A stretch of DNA of 19,286 nucleotides from Saprospiraceae bacterium (lineage in GTDB: Bacteria > Bacteroidota > Bacteroidia > Chitinophagales > Saprospiraceae), in NCBI GenBank assembly GCA_017995875.1, contig JAGOIB010000031.1:1-19286 (forward strand), given 5' to 3'. A program made the position numbers and the translations under genes. Numbering within the stretch: the first letter of the stretch is position 1; every line of letters starts with the position of its first letter. The notes beneath the pieces are model-generated. The model was given only the letters and a program-made list of their open reading frames with translations, did no database searches and had not been told where the DNA came from. Positions 8,219 through 15,876 of the stretch are shown here, piece by piece.

Positions 8219-9652
8219 TTAATCAAGACGGATGCCTCGTCCCATGTAATATTCAATCACTTGTATCTGGAAGTAGTAATCATAGCGTGCTTTCAGCAGG
8301 TTGTTTTCTGCCGTGTCACTTCGGTTGCGTGCGCTGAGATAATCGTAGTTGCTCAGTGATCCAAGAGCAAGCTTTGTATCTGCATTTTTTAATGCTAACC
8401 TTGCAGCACTGGCAGAAGCTTCGGCGGCGTCAAGAGATTTCCGTGCCGCTTTAGCTGATGTTAATGCATTCTGGATATTGGTCTTAAGCGTTTGCTTGAT
8501 CTGTTCTGTTTGAATGGAAGAGGTGATGACATTAATTTTTGCACGCTCTACACTGGCTTGTCCTGAGTAATTGTTGAGGATGGGTATAGAAAGTGTGGCG
8601 CCCCAGCCATAGCCAATATTGTTATCCAGCTGGGTTCCATAAGGAGTCGGTTCATATCCTGCAGGGTAATCATTTTCTATTTCAAAAGTTGCTGGTTCGC
8701 CGTTGATATAGATACCATCTTGCGGTACTCTGACGGTGGTATAAGGGCCATAAGGTGATTTATCAAAATTAGACCAGTTTGTACCAAAGTTACCGCCAAT
8801 ACTCAAGGTAGGCAGGCGTTGACTGCGGGCAATATTTATATCTAATTCACTCGCTTCCTGGCGCAACTCTGCAGCCTTCACTTGTGCCTGGTTGGCAAGA
8901 GCTGTTGCGTAGACGGATTCAAAGGTTTCGTTTTCGAGAGGGCTCAGTGTATTTACATCAATTTCCGGCAGATCGATTTCCATTGGATAGTCGGGTTCCA
9001 TCAACATTTGTTGTTTGAGGCTGAGGATGTTGACTTCGACGGTATTTCTTGCAGTGATGAGTGATTGTTCGTCAATGGCCTTTTGGGAAAGAATATCATA
9101 GCGATCTATCTCCGGTCTTGTACCTGCGAGAATCATTTTCTCCATATTGTCCAGCTGACCTTGTGTGAGACTAACACGTTGTTCGGCTATTTTGACATTT
9201 TCGTATGCGAAAATCAGGTTCAGAAAGGTGAGTGCAACATTGAGTGAAATATCTTCTTCGGATTGTTGAATATCCTTTTCGGCTGCGGCCACATAGATAT
9301 CATTTTGCTTGATCGAATTGATGACGCGTCCACCGGTATATAGTGTAACGCCGGTACCGACGCTTATACTCTGGTAGAGAGAGTTTTCGGTCTCAAAGTC
9401 ATTTGTTGCAGGATTGATGACACGTCCTACTGTAAATCCAAAATCACTGTTGAGGTTCAGGCTAGGAATGCGCTCCCTCCTGAGTTGCATGCCATTGATA
9501 TCGTAACCTTGTTTGTTGAGCCTGGTTTGCTTGATCGTGAGATTTTTATCAAGGGCTTCCCGGATACAACGTTCAAGATCCCATTTCTCCTGTGCACCGG
9601 CATTGAGGCTCAGCAGGATGAAGAAGAGGGAGGAAAGAAAGATTTTATTCAT
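8219..9652 (-). CDS. TolC-family outer membrane efflux protein
   Basis: The protein has 477 residues and a signal peptide (about 1-20, IFLSSLFFILLSLNAGA). The mature protein begins QEKWDLERCIREALDKNLTIKQTRLN, the usual opening of the TolC/OEP family. Two repeated helical modules with long heptad-like segments and short beta-strand regions follow, for example the Gly/Tyr-rich stretch with TLSIGGNFGTNW and the SIPILNNYSGQASVERAKI segment. Trimers would form an outer-membrane barrel plus a periplasmic tunnel. The frame is open to an ATG at 9760, but its extra 36 residues are not a signal sequence, and the promoter box at 9765-9772 would start transcription at about that point. The start at 9652 is therefore preferred. 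It is the first gene of a minus-strand operon with hlyD and the glycosyltransferase. Confidence 0.93.
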   Translation of the reverse strand: MNKIFLSSLFFILLSLNAGAQEKWDLERCIREALDKNLTIKQTRLNKQGYDINGMQLRRERIPSLNLNSDFGFTVGRVINPATNDFETENSLYQSISVGTGVTLYTGGRVINSIKQNDIYVAAAEKDIQQSEEDISLNVALTFLNLIFAYENVKIAEQRVSLTQGQLDNMEKMILAGTRPEIDRYDILSQKAIDEQSLITARNTVEVNILSLKQQMLMEPDYPMEIDLPEIDVNTLSPLENETFESVYATALANQAQVKAAELRQEASELDINIARSQRLPTLSIGGNFGTNWSNFDKSPYGPYTTVRVPQDGIYINGEPATFEIENDYPAGYEPTPYGTQLDNNIGYGWGATLSIPILNNYSGQASVERAKINVITSSIQTEQIKQTLKTNIQNALTSAKAARKSLDAAEASASAARLALKNADTKLALGSLSNYDYLSARNRSDTAENNLLKARYDYYFQIQVIEYYMGRGIRLD

Positions 9653-9764
9653 TGTACCTTGATTTTGCGCGGCTATATTAAGGGAAGAGGGGCGTTCCGG
9701 AGTACTTTTTTCTATAAATACCCCCAAAAAACGGATCAATAGGTGGCGATGTGGTTTCATGGTG

Positions 9765-9772
9765 CAAACTTA
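9765..9772 (-). promoter_or_regulatory. -7 promoter element for tolC-hlyD operon
   Basis: On the minus strand the sequence reads TAAGTTTG, an exact match to TAnnTTTG. The nearest possible -33 TTG (9796-9798) is about 23 bp away, longer than usual, so only the -7 box is well supported. A start a few bases downstream gives a leader of roughly 105 nt before ATG 9652. Confidence 0.5.
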
Positions 9773-9812
9773 AGGAACAACTGGCCGAAAAAGCTCAAAA
9801 TCAGTTGATTCA

Positions 9813-11138
9813 TTAATAGGTGCTGAAGGTTACCACACCAACCAACTGATCATACTGGCCTCCAAGCGGCCGGTAATACGTAATCAGTGTATATTGGTTT
9901 TCGGTTGCGTACCAGTTGCCTTCCAGGAAGCTAAAGTCAGGGTTGCTGTTTTGATCCGGCACTGCAAATCCATAATTGTAATAACCTTGTTTGAGGAAGA
10001 GCCGGCCTATATATCCTCCGACGCGTTCATCATACATGAGGCGATATTCGGGTAGCATTTTCCAGTCGGTTATTTCGCCTACGACAAAGACACCGGTTTC
10101 CAGTGTTTCGGGCATTTTTAGCGTTACGATGACTTCAGAGTAATCTGTACGGAGTTGTTCTTCCCGTTGGTTGTATCTGCTGACCAGGTTGAGCGTTGAT
10201 GCAAGTGAGTCTGGTGGTATAATTTTATGTGTATAGTCCCGGTTGTAGGGGACGAACTTACCATTGAGGTCTCTGCGAAAGAGATAGGAAGATCTGCTTC
10301 GGGGTTCGAGTGGAATAAGTATTGTGCTGAAACCTTCTTTATATTCTTCGATATCGAGAACATCTTCAGATCGGTAGACCATGCTGCTGATGTCCATGTT
10401 GCGAAATTCTTTGCCTGCCTGGAAGACAATTTTTCCCTGGTAGTTGTAATCGAGTAATGTACCTGTTATAGTCCGGGGTGTGATGTCTTCGATGCGGGTA
10501 TCCCATCTGCCATTTTGTAGCAGGGTGCAGAAGAATTCCATTCGTGGATTTGAGCAATTGAGTTGTTTGATATCAACGTTAAAATCAACTTCCTGATGGG
10601 TATTTTGGAGGGCGACTACAGCGGGTCGTACTACGTTTGGGGATACTTTGACTTTCGTGTCTGTGACCATGAACCTGCGGGTGAGGACGGGGTCATTTTC
10701 ATAACCTTGTTCGTAAACGACGAGGAGGTAATTTCCGGAAATAGACCATTTGACATCTTCATTGGGGATGGTGAGAGAATAATGCAGGTAGCTCTGGTAT
10801 GTGCCGGAAGAGATTTCATAATCGCGTATTTCTCCTTCACTGTATCCGTGTAGGTAATCGAATTGACTGAGTTCCTGGGTTGGTCTCCAGTGTCTGTCGC
10901 AATGGATGACGGTGTAGTAGTATCGTGTTCCCTGGCCGTCGAGTTCGTCGAAGGAGAGAAGCAGTGAGTTCATTGATCCAAGATTGGAGACGGGTTCCGT
11001 CAGTGCCAGACCGTTGATATGAAGTCTGACGGAGCGGATATAATCGCGGTATACGCCATTGTCGTAAGATTCCAGTTGGGGTTGGGCGAAAGAAGGGGAA
11101 AGGGGGAGGAGGATTAGGAAGAGTAGGCGAAGGGTCAA
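9813..11138 (-). CDS. Type IX secretion system Plug-type protein (DUF5103)
   Basis: The protein has 441 residues with a signal peptide (about 1-18, LRLLFLILLPLSPSFA). The sequence matches my recollection of the DUF5103 family: an early LRSVRLHINGL-type strand (here IRSVRLHINGLALTEPV), then SFDELDGQGTRYYYTVIHCDRHWRPT, and a C-terminal E-set/glycogen-binding-like segment at about 348-393 (VFVVGEITDW ... GYYNYGFAV). In Flavobacterium johnsoniae a member (Plug) closes the SprA outer-membrane translocon in the periplasm, so this organism probably uses T9SS. The start is TTG at 11138: no ATG exists in frame upstream, and the signal peptide begins here. The upstream 285 nt contain the palindrome at 11235-11282 and no TAnnTTTG match. 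The gene is isolated from other T9SS genes, as is common in this phylum. Confidence 0.87.
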   Translation of the reverse strand: MTLRLLFLILLPLSPSFAQPQLESYDNGVYRDYIRSVRLHINGLALTEPVSNLGSMNSLLLSFDELDGQGTRYYYTVIHCDRHWRPTQELSQFDYLHGYSEGEIRDYEISSGTYQSYLHYSLTIPNEDVKWSISGNYLLVVYEQGYENDPVLTRRFMVTDTKVKVSPNVVRPAVVALQNTHQEVDFNVDIKQLNCSNPRMEFFCTLLQNGRWDTRIEDITPRTITGTLLDYNYQGKIVFQAGKEFRNMDISSMVYRSEDVLDIEEYKEGFSTILIPLEPRSRSSYLFRRDLNGKFVPYNRDYTHKIIPPDSLASTLNLVSRYNQREEQLRTDYSEVIVTLKMPETLETGVFVVGEITDWKMLPEYRLMYDERVGGYIGRLFLKQGYYNYGFAVPDQNSNPDFSFLEGNWYATENQYTLITYYRPLGGQYDQLVGVVTFSTY

Positions 11139-11234
11139 TGGTGTGAGTTTTTTTTGATTTTGATGATGTAATAACGCTAAAATGAGTGGTTACGTTTTGG
11201 AGTTCGGAGATTGAAGTCAGGAGAAAAAAGAGCA

Positions 11235-11282
11235 TACTTAAGACAGTGTGGCACACCTAGGTGTGCCACACTATCTTAAGTA
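11235..11282. repeat. 48-bp near-perfect palindrome downstream of the transposase
   Basis: Two 24-nt arms meet at CCTAGG with no spacer. Only one base pair fails (C11244 opposite A11273). The outer part is TACTTAAGA and the inner part is GTGTGGCACACC. It sits 141 nt beyond the RAYT stop and 97 nt upstream of the Plug gene start. On the minus strand it is followed after 5 nt by TTTTTT (11229-11224), so it could end RAYT transcription. Its length and its place beside a RAYT also fit a REP-like target or an element end. No other copy is in the window. Confidence 0.9.
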
Positions 11283-11423
11283 ATTGAAAGTCTGTTTGTT
11301 ATAAGCACATTTAACTAAATTTCAAATCATTCGAAAACACTGGCTTCGCCATCCTAAAAGTTGCCAATTACCTTTAAGTTAACAGAAAGGATAAATAATA
11401 CTATACACCTATCGCGAATCGAA

Positions 11424-12053
11424 TTATTTGAAAATCTTCTTAAGTACTTCAGTCGGAATTTCTCTGGAACTAAGGTTAAACATGTCATTTCTCTCCAAAC
11501 TGAGTAGTGTCTTGCACAGCCTGATATTACAAATTGGCTCACCCGTGGTCAAACCAGCATATTCACGGAAAGAGGAGAACTCCCATTCTTCAGGGGATTG
11601 AACCAAACCTGCAGCAACCGGATTGTTGTGTATGTACATAAAACAAGAAAGTGAATAATCAAATGAAAACAACTCATCAGAGGTTCTTTTCCATTTGGTG
11701 TTCTGACGGAAAAGAGAGCCACTTCTTGTATAGCGTTTATTCATGGCTTTAGCATAGCTGCTTAATAAAAGTTGGAGGCCTTTTGAGAAGCGGGTCATTT
11801 TCGGTTTTGAAATCACTAATTTCTCGGCCTTTATATTGCTGCGCCTGTAAAGCATAGCTGATTTTTTATTGGCATGAACCAATAAGTGGAAATGATTAGG
11901 CATCAGGCAGTATGCCAGAATATCACAGTTTGGTGATAAATATTGCTTCATTTTAGACAAGAACAAATGGTAATTTTCCTTGTCATAGAATAGGCGAAGC
12001 CGATTATTACCACGGTTATAGACATGGTATATCTCTCCTGATTTGAGTTTCAT
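11424..12053 (-). CDS. REP-associated tyrosine transposase (RAYT, Y1/TnpA_REP)
   Basis: The protein has 209 residues. This single-strand DNA transposase family relates to IS200/IS605 TnpA and acts on REP palindromes. The HUH motif is MPNHFHLLV (His54 and His56). The probable catalytic tyrosine is Tyr100 in LLSSYAKAMNKRY, followed by the family signature RSGSLFRQ (111-117) and YIHNNPVAAGLV (140-151). The N-terminus GEIYHVYNRGNN is also typical. The start at 12053 is chosen because the protein begins with the family's usual sequence there; the frame is open to a TTG at 12083. The catalytic residues are present and the frame is intact, so the enzyme may be active. Length is in the normal range. 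It lies between mpg (65 nt upstream) and the Plug gene, breaking up housekeeping genes, with palindromic DNA on both sides. Confidence 0.93.
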   Translation of the reverse strand: MKLKSGEIYHVYNRGNNRLRLFYDKENYHLFLSKMKQYLSPNCDILAYCLMPNHFHLLVHANKKSAMLYRRSNIKAEKLVISKPKMTRFSKGLQLLLSSYAKAMNKRYTRSGSLFRQNTKWKRTSDELFSFDYSLSCFMYIHNNPVAAGLVQSPEEWEFSSFREYAGLTTGEPICNIRLCKTLLSLERNDMFNLSSREIPTEVLKKIFK

Positions 12054-12083
12054 ACTGGTGAGGTATTTAATGCAGAATGTCAA

Positions 12084-12113
12084 GAAGACTTTGGTTAAGT
12101 CTTTCCAAAATTA
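12084..12113 (-). promoter_or_regulatory. -7 promoter box and leader hairpin of the transposase gene
   Basis: On the minus strand 12113-12106 reads TAATTTTG, an exact TAnnTTTG match, though without a -33 TTG at the right distance. Just downstream, 12085-12091 and 12097-12103 form a 7-bp perfect inverted repeat (AAGACTT/AAGTCTT) with a 5-nt loop. If the box is used, the hairpin would be near the 5' end of the mRNA, about 30-50 nt ahead of ATG 12053. It could limit translation or be a terminal hairpin recognised by the transposase. Confidence 0.45.
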
Positions 12114-12118
12114 GGGGA

Positions 12119-12745
12119 TTATGAGCAAGTTTTCTTAGCGCTCACATATTTATTTCCCTTGACAAAATACCTCCATGGCCACAGCGCTGCTTCGCCGGCA
12201 CTTTCCACACCGATTCTTGGGCCCGAACAAATCGCGTCAGGCTCAAATTGCAAGCCACGATCTTCAATCCATACCATTGATGAAGATGAATGCATGGAAG
12301 CACCACTTAAATCGCTAGTCAGACGAAGTGCAACGCTCAAAGCCCCGGGTCCTTTCGTGAGTCGCGAATCTCCCTCCTTCATGTTTCTTCGTAAAGCCAT
12401 CACTTCAATACCTTCAGCGGGTTCTAAAGCACGGATCAAAACAGCATGTGCATGTTCTTTTGGACCTGTAACCACGTTCATCAAATGATGCATACCATAA
12501 CAGATGTAAACATATGCCACACCTCCTGCTTCGTACATGACATTGGTTCTGGGTGTACGGCGGTTATTGTATGAATGGCTAGCCTTGTCGTCTGGCCCAC
12601 GATATGCTTCTGTTTCAACAATGATTCCACTGCAGTAAAACCCATCTATGTTCGCGACGAGATATTTGCCGAGTAAGTCCCTGGCAATTTGGGTAACGTC
12701 AAGAGATTGGTAATACGCACGAGGTAATCTCTTTCCTGCAGGCAT
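12119..12745 (-). CDS. mpg: 3-methyladenine (alkyladenine) DNA glycosylase, AAG/MPG family
   Basis: The protein has 208 residues, a typical bacterial AAG length. It removes alkylated and deaminated purines from DNA, starting base-excision repair. The active-site segment VETEAYRGPDDKASHS (43-58) contains Glu46, Tyr48 and His57, which line up by spacing with human AAG Glu125, Tyr127 and His136. The conserved AYVYICYGMHHLMNVV block and RLTKGPGAL motif are also present. The ATG at 12745 lies 2 nt after the guaB stop, so the gene is almost certainly the second of a guaB operon. No promoter is visible between them. Nothing is truncated. Confidence 0.95.
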   Translation of the reverse strand: MPAGKRLPRAYYQSLDVTQIARDLLGKYLVANIDGFYCSGIIVETEAYRGPDDKASHSYNNRRTPRTNVMYEAGGVAYVYICYGMHHLMNVVTGPKEHAHAVLIRALEPAEGIEVMALRRNMKEGDSRLTKGPGALSVALRLTSDLSGASMHSSSSMVWIEDRGLQFEPDAICSGPRIGVESAGEAALWPWRYFVKGNKYVSAKKTCS

Positions 12746-12747
12746 TT

Positions 12748-14229
12748 TTATTTTCGTGAATAATTTGGAGATTCTTTAGTGATGGTGATATCATGCGGAT
12801 GACTTTCACTTATACCTGCAGGTGTAATTTTTACAAACGATGCCTCCTGTAATGCTTCAATATTCTTTGCCCCACAATATCCCATACCAGCTCGTAACCC
12901 TCCAGTGTATTGCTGCATGACTTCATGCAACGTACCTTTATAGGGTACTCGTCCTTCGATTCCTTCAGGAACAAGTTTTTTAATATCATCTTCAACATCC
13001 TGGAAGTAACGATCCTTAGAACCAAGTGCCATAGCCCCAATAGAACCCATGCCTCGGTACACTTTAAATTTTCGTCCGTCCAATATGATTGTTTCACCGG
13101 GAGACTCTTCGCAGCCGGCAAATAAAGATCCTGCCATAATCGTATTGGCACCGGCAGCTATTGCTTTTGCAATATCCCCAGTATACCTGATTCCACCATC
13201 TGCAATAATCGGAACACCAGTCCCTTTCAATGCATAAGCTGCACCATAGATTGCACTCAATTGGGGTACTCCGACACCAGCCACAATTCGTGTGGTACAA
13301 ATACTGCCAGGACCAACACCAACTTTTACTCCATCTACTCCGGCTTCTACCAATGCTTTTGCACCAGCTCCCGTAGCAACGTTTCCTCCGACAATTTCAA
13401 TATCGGGATAACGTTGTCTGATAGCACGTATCATTCTCAATACACCTTCGGAATGGCCATGTGCTGTATCAACAATCAGTACATCCACATCCACTTGTTG
13501 TAAAGCATCGACGCGATCAAGTGTATCTGCTGCTATTCCTACTGCAGCACCAACACGAAGTCTTCCACGTTCATCTTTGCTTGCGTTAGGATAGGCTTCG
13601 AGCTTCATCAAATCTTTGTAAGTGATAAGACCAGTCAATTTGTTGTTCTGATCTACCACAGGCAATTTTTCAATCTTATGTTTTTGAAGGATTTTTTTGG
13701 CCTGTTCAAGAGTAGTACCCATGGGGGCTGTGATCAATGGCGTTTTGGTCATGAGTTCGGAAACCAACCTGTCATTTCTTGCCTCAAACCTCAAGTCACG
13801 ATTGGTCAGAATTCCGACAAGAATGCCATTTGGATCGGTAATAGGGATGCCACCGATTTTATATTGGCGCATTAGTAATTGCGCTTCACCAACAGTCGCT
13901 TCTGGTGTAAGGGTAACAGGGTCTTGTATCATACCGCTTTCGGAGCGTTTGACAGCTCTGACCTGGTTAGCCTGGCTGCTGATATCCATGTTTTTGTGGA
14001 TAATACCGATACCACCTTCACGTGCGATGGCGATGGCGATGTCTTTCTCGGTCACTGTGTCCATAGCAGCGGAGACCATAGGGACATTGATACGAATATT
14101 CCGGCTAAATTGGGAGGAGATGTCAGCTTCCCTTGGCAGGACATCAGAGTATCCCGGGACTAATAAGACATCATCGAAGGTAAGAGCATCTGAGAAGAGC
14201 TCGTGCTTACTTTTAAGATTGAATTCCAT
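12748..14229 (-). CDS. guaB: Inosine-5'-monophosphate dehydrogenase
   Basis: The protein has 493 residues. It oxidises IMP to XMP with NAD, the committed step of guanine nucleotide synthesis. It begins [20 protein letters not shown], the standard IMPDH opening. The two CBS domains (about 93-212) are intact, so adenine nucleotide regulation is possible. The catalytic loop [18 protein letters not shown] has Cys311, followed by [16 protein letters not shown], the flap with RGMGSIGAM, and the Arg-Tyr pair in EGRVPYKG. The start is ATG 14229; a TTG at 14235 adds only two residues and lies within the promoter box. mpg follows after 2 nt. Confidence 0.97.
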   Translation of the reverse strand: MEFNLKSKHELFSDALTFDDVLLVPGYSDVLPREADISSQFSRNIRINVPMVSAAMDTVTEKDIAIAIAREGGIGIIHKNMDISSQANQVRAVKRSESGMIQDPVTLTPEATVGEAQLLMRQYKIGGIPITDPNGILVGILTNRDLRFEARNDRLVSELMTKTPLITAPMGTTLEQAKKILQKHKIEKLPVVDQNNKLTGLITYKDLMKLEAYPNASKDERGRLRVGAAVGIAADTLDRVDALQQVDVDVLIVDTAHGHSEGVLRMIRAIRQRYPDIEIVGGNVATGAGAKALVEAGVDGVKVGVGPGSICTTRIVAGVGVPQLSAIYGAAYALKGTGVPIIADGGIRYTGDIAKAIAAGANTIMAGSLFAGCEESPGETIILDGRKFKVYRGMGSIGAMALGSKDRYFQDVEDDIKKLVPEGIEGRVPYKGTLHEVMQQYTGGLRAGMGYCGAKNIEALQEASFVKITPAGISESHPHDITITKESPNYSRK

Positions 14230-14232
14230 GCG

Positions 14233-14240
14233 CAAAGATA
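14233..14240 (-). promoter_or_regulatory. -7 promoter element touching the guaB start
   Basis: The minus strand reads TATCTTTG, an exact TAnnTTTG match, only 3 nt upstream of ATG 14229. If it is used, guaB mRNA would begin at or next to the start codon and have almost no leader. No matching -33 TTG was found at the usual spacing. Confidence 0.5.
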
Positions 14241-14254
14241 GCCGCTGATTTGAA

Positions 14255-14350
14255 TGATTGCACTGATTGCACTGATTTTAATAAATTTTTATTACATAAT
14301 ACACATATTGAGCATGTTAGATACCAGATAGTCAGATTAAGCAGATTAGG
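14255..14350. repeat. Short 9-bp periodic repeats in the guaB-tadA intergenic region
   Basis: TGATTGCAC occurs twice in tandem (14255-14272) and continues as TGATTTTA. Further along, CAGATTAAG and CAGATTAGG (14333-14350) form a second related 9-bp pair with the same GATT core. The region lies between the divergent guaB and tadA promoters. The origin and function of the repeats are unknown. Confidence 0.55.
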
Positions 14351-14418
14351 TTTTTAGACATTTCAGAATTTCAAGCCAATTGATTCTATCCCTGGTAAAG
14401 GCCGAAATAATTAGTTAT

Positions 14419-14426
14419 TACCTTCG
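14419..14426 (+). promoter_or_regulatory. Possible -7 element for tadA
   Basis: TACCTTCG matches TAnnTTTG at 7 of 8 positions and ends 6 nt before ATG 14433. No -33 TTG is at the right distance. As with guaB, the leader would be very short. Confidence 0.35.
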
Positions 14427-14432
14427 TGGTGG

Positions 14433-14882
14433 ATGAAGATATATGGTGATGAATATTTCATGAAACTGGCCATTCAGGAGGCGCAGAAAGCAGCGGAATT
14501 GGGAGAAGTTCCGGTCGGCGCAGTGATTGTTTCAGGGGATCAGTTGCTGGCGAGGTGTCACAACAGTACGGAGATGCTTAATGATGTTACGGCACATGCT
14601 GAGATTTTGAGCATTACGGCAGCGTCCCAATACCTTGGAAGCAAATATCTGTTGGATTGCACACTTTATGTGACGCTTGAGCCCTGTATTATGTGTGCAG
14701 GTGCATTGCGATGGGCGCAGATCGGGAGAGTGGTTTATGCTACGGCGGATGATAAAGGTGGTTTTATGCGCTATGGAAAAGAGTTGTTACATCCCAGGAC
14801 GCAATTAGAAATGGGGATTATGATGGAAGAGAGCGCATTGATGCTGAAATCATTTTTTGCTTCACGACGCAAGGTGGAGTAG
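14433..14882 (+). CDS. tadA: tRNA-specific adenosine-34 deaminase
   Basis: The protein has 149 residues, the full length for TadA. It converts adenosine 34 of tRNA-Arg(ACG) to inosine so that one tRNA reads CGU, CGC and CGA. The zinc cytidine/deoxycytidylate deaminase fold is clear: HAE at 55-57 (His55 ligand, Glu57 proton shuttle) and PCIMC at 84-88 (Cys85 and Cys88 ligands). AELGEVPVGAVIV (21-33) is the usual N-terminal signature, and the MRYGKELLHPR segment is typical of bacterial TadA. It is transcribed divergently from guaB. The downstream 446 nt carry no gene. Confidence 0.96.
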   Translation: MKIYGDEYFMKLAIQEAQKAAELGEVPVGAVIVSGDQLLARCHNSTEMLNDVTAHAEILSITAASQYLGSKYLLDCTLYVTLEPCIMCAGALRWAQIGRVVYATADDKGGFMRYGKELLHPRTQLEMGIMMEESALMLKSFFASRRKVE

Positions 14883-15328
14883 AAGAATCTTTAGGAGATC
14901 AGGATAATAAAAGTTTCAGTATTCCTAGCTTCAGACCAGCCGGTACCGAAGTATGAAAATAGTTAAAATTGAAAAGGGTGTTTTTGCATTTATATTTTGT
15001 AATTAACTAATATTGAATATTATATATATTAAATATTATATTAATAGTCACGTATATTGCAAATTTAAGAGTACGCTCATTTTTGTTGTTTTTTGAACTA
15101 CTTTTTTCCAACCATTGTCACCCCATTTTCTAAATCCAAATCCCCTCCCAAACCAATTTTTCCATATCCCCCACTACTGATTCATTATTCGGACTCACCC
15201 ACGCAGAATCTATTAACAAAAATTTAGCGTCTGATTTAAATCAAGGTTAAACACGATCTCTAAAATTGAAATCACGTTTGATTCATCCTACTTTGGTGTT
15301 ATATTCTCATAGCGTCAAACCGAATTTT
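14883..15328. other. Gene-free 446-nt region with AT-rich palindrome and G-free tract
   Basis: No convincing ORF or RNA gene was seen. 15006-15048 is almost pure A/T and folds as an imperfect inverted repeat (ACTAATAT ... ATTAATAGT ends with AATATT inside). It lies about 125 nt after tadA. 15118-15178 holds 61 consecutive nt without a G on the plus strand, so the minus strand has clustered G-runs of 3-5. A 10-bp palindrome GATTTAAATC is at 15233-15242. No clear TAnnTTTG box precedes the lipoprotein; TACTTTG near 15289 has one spacer base too few. Confidence 0.6.
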
Positions 15329-15871
15329 ATGAAATTGAATTTCTTCTTATCCCTGATGGCTGTTATCAGTATGACCTCCTGTAGCCCAACCTATACCTAT
15401 TTTACGAAGACTCTTTATGAACAGGAACATTGGTCGCAGGATGATATCCAACGTATCCAGTTTTATGTTTCCAGGGATATTGTACTGACACGATCAGCAG
15501 ACACAGGCGAAACTTCAATCACTGATGGAAAAATCAAGATCATCAACGGCAAGCGCGTCGAACAGGTTATTGTAAAAGAGGGAACTCCGGGTGTGCTTGT
15601 GTTAATGCCACGTGATGATCGCTTTGCCATCAGTTTTGAAGAAGACAATGAAGCCTATCTTATGTTTGGCCCTAATCCTAAATATGATAATCGTTTCGCT
15701 TTGCTGGCGCAGGAATGGGAACAGGATTATGGCCAGGTGCATTATAAGGATAAAGTGTACACTGTCGATGCAGCAAGTGCTTTTTCAAGCCTGATGGTTG
15801 ATTTAAGAAAAGAAGGCCAAAGCAAATATGAAACGCGCAGTGCCCCGGGTAGGACAGTAAACAATCAATAA
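15329..15871 (+). CDS. Conserved lipoprotein of unknown function
   Basis: The protein has 180 residues. It begins with a lipoprotein signal ending at a lipobox-like MTSC, so Cys18 would be lipidated and the protein anchored in the envelope. The mature part, YFTKTLYEQEHWSQDDIQRIQFYVSRDIVL, then DGKIKIINGKRVEQVIVKEGTPGVLVL, then EAYLMFGPNPKYDNRFALLA, looks like a single alpha/beta or beta-rich domain. I have the impression of similar lipoproteins in many Bacteroidota, but I cannot name a family with confidence. The frame is open to ATG 15266, but the lipoprotein signal starts at 15329. It converges with pcm, with 5 nt between the stops. Confidence 0.8.
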   Translation: MKLNFFLSLMAVISMTSCSPTYTYFTKTLYEQEHWSQDDIQRIQFYVSRDIVLTRSADTGETSITDGKIKIINGKRVEQVIVKEGTPGVLVLMPRDDRFAISFEEDNEAYLMFGPNPKYDNRFALLAQEWEQDYGQVHYKDKVYTVDAASAFSSLMVDLRKEGQSKYETRSAPGRTVNNQ

Positions 15872-15876
15872 CAGGA

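Noticed and set aside
7621..8337. Long plus-strand open frame over hlyD and the tolC end
   Set aside because: It is antisense to two well-supported genes; its Ser/Leu/Ala-rich product reflects the coiled-coil codons on the other strand.
9653..9760. 36-residue N-terminal extension of the TolC protein from ATG 9760
   Set aside because: It is not a signal sequence, it would displace the clear one at 9652, and transcription from the -7 box would begin at about this point.
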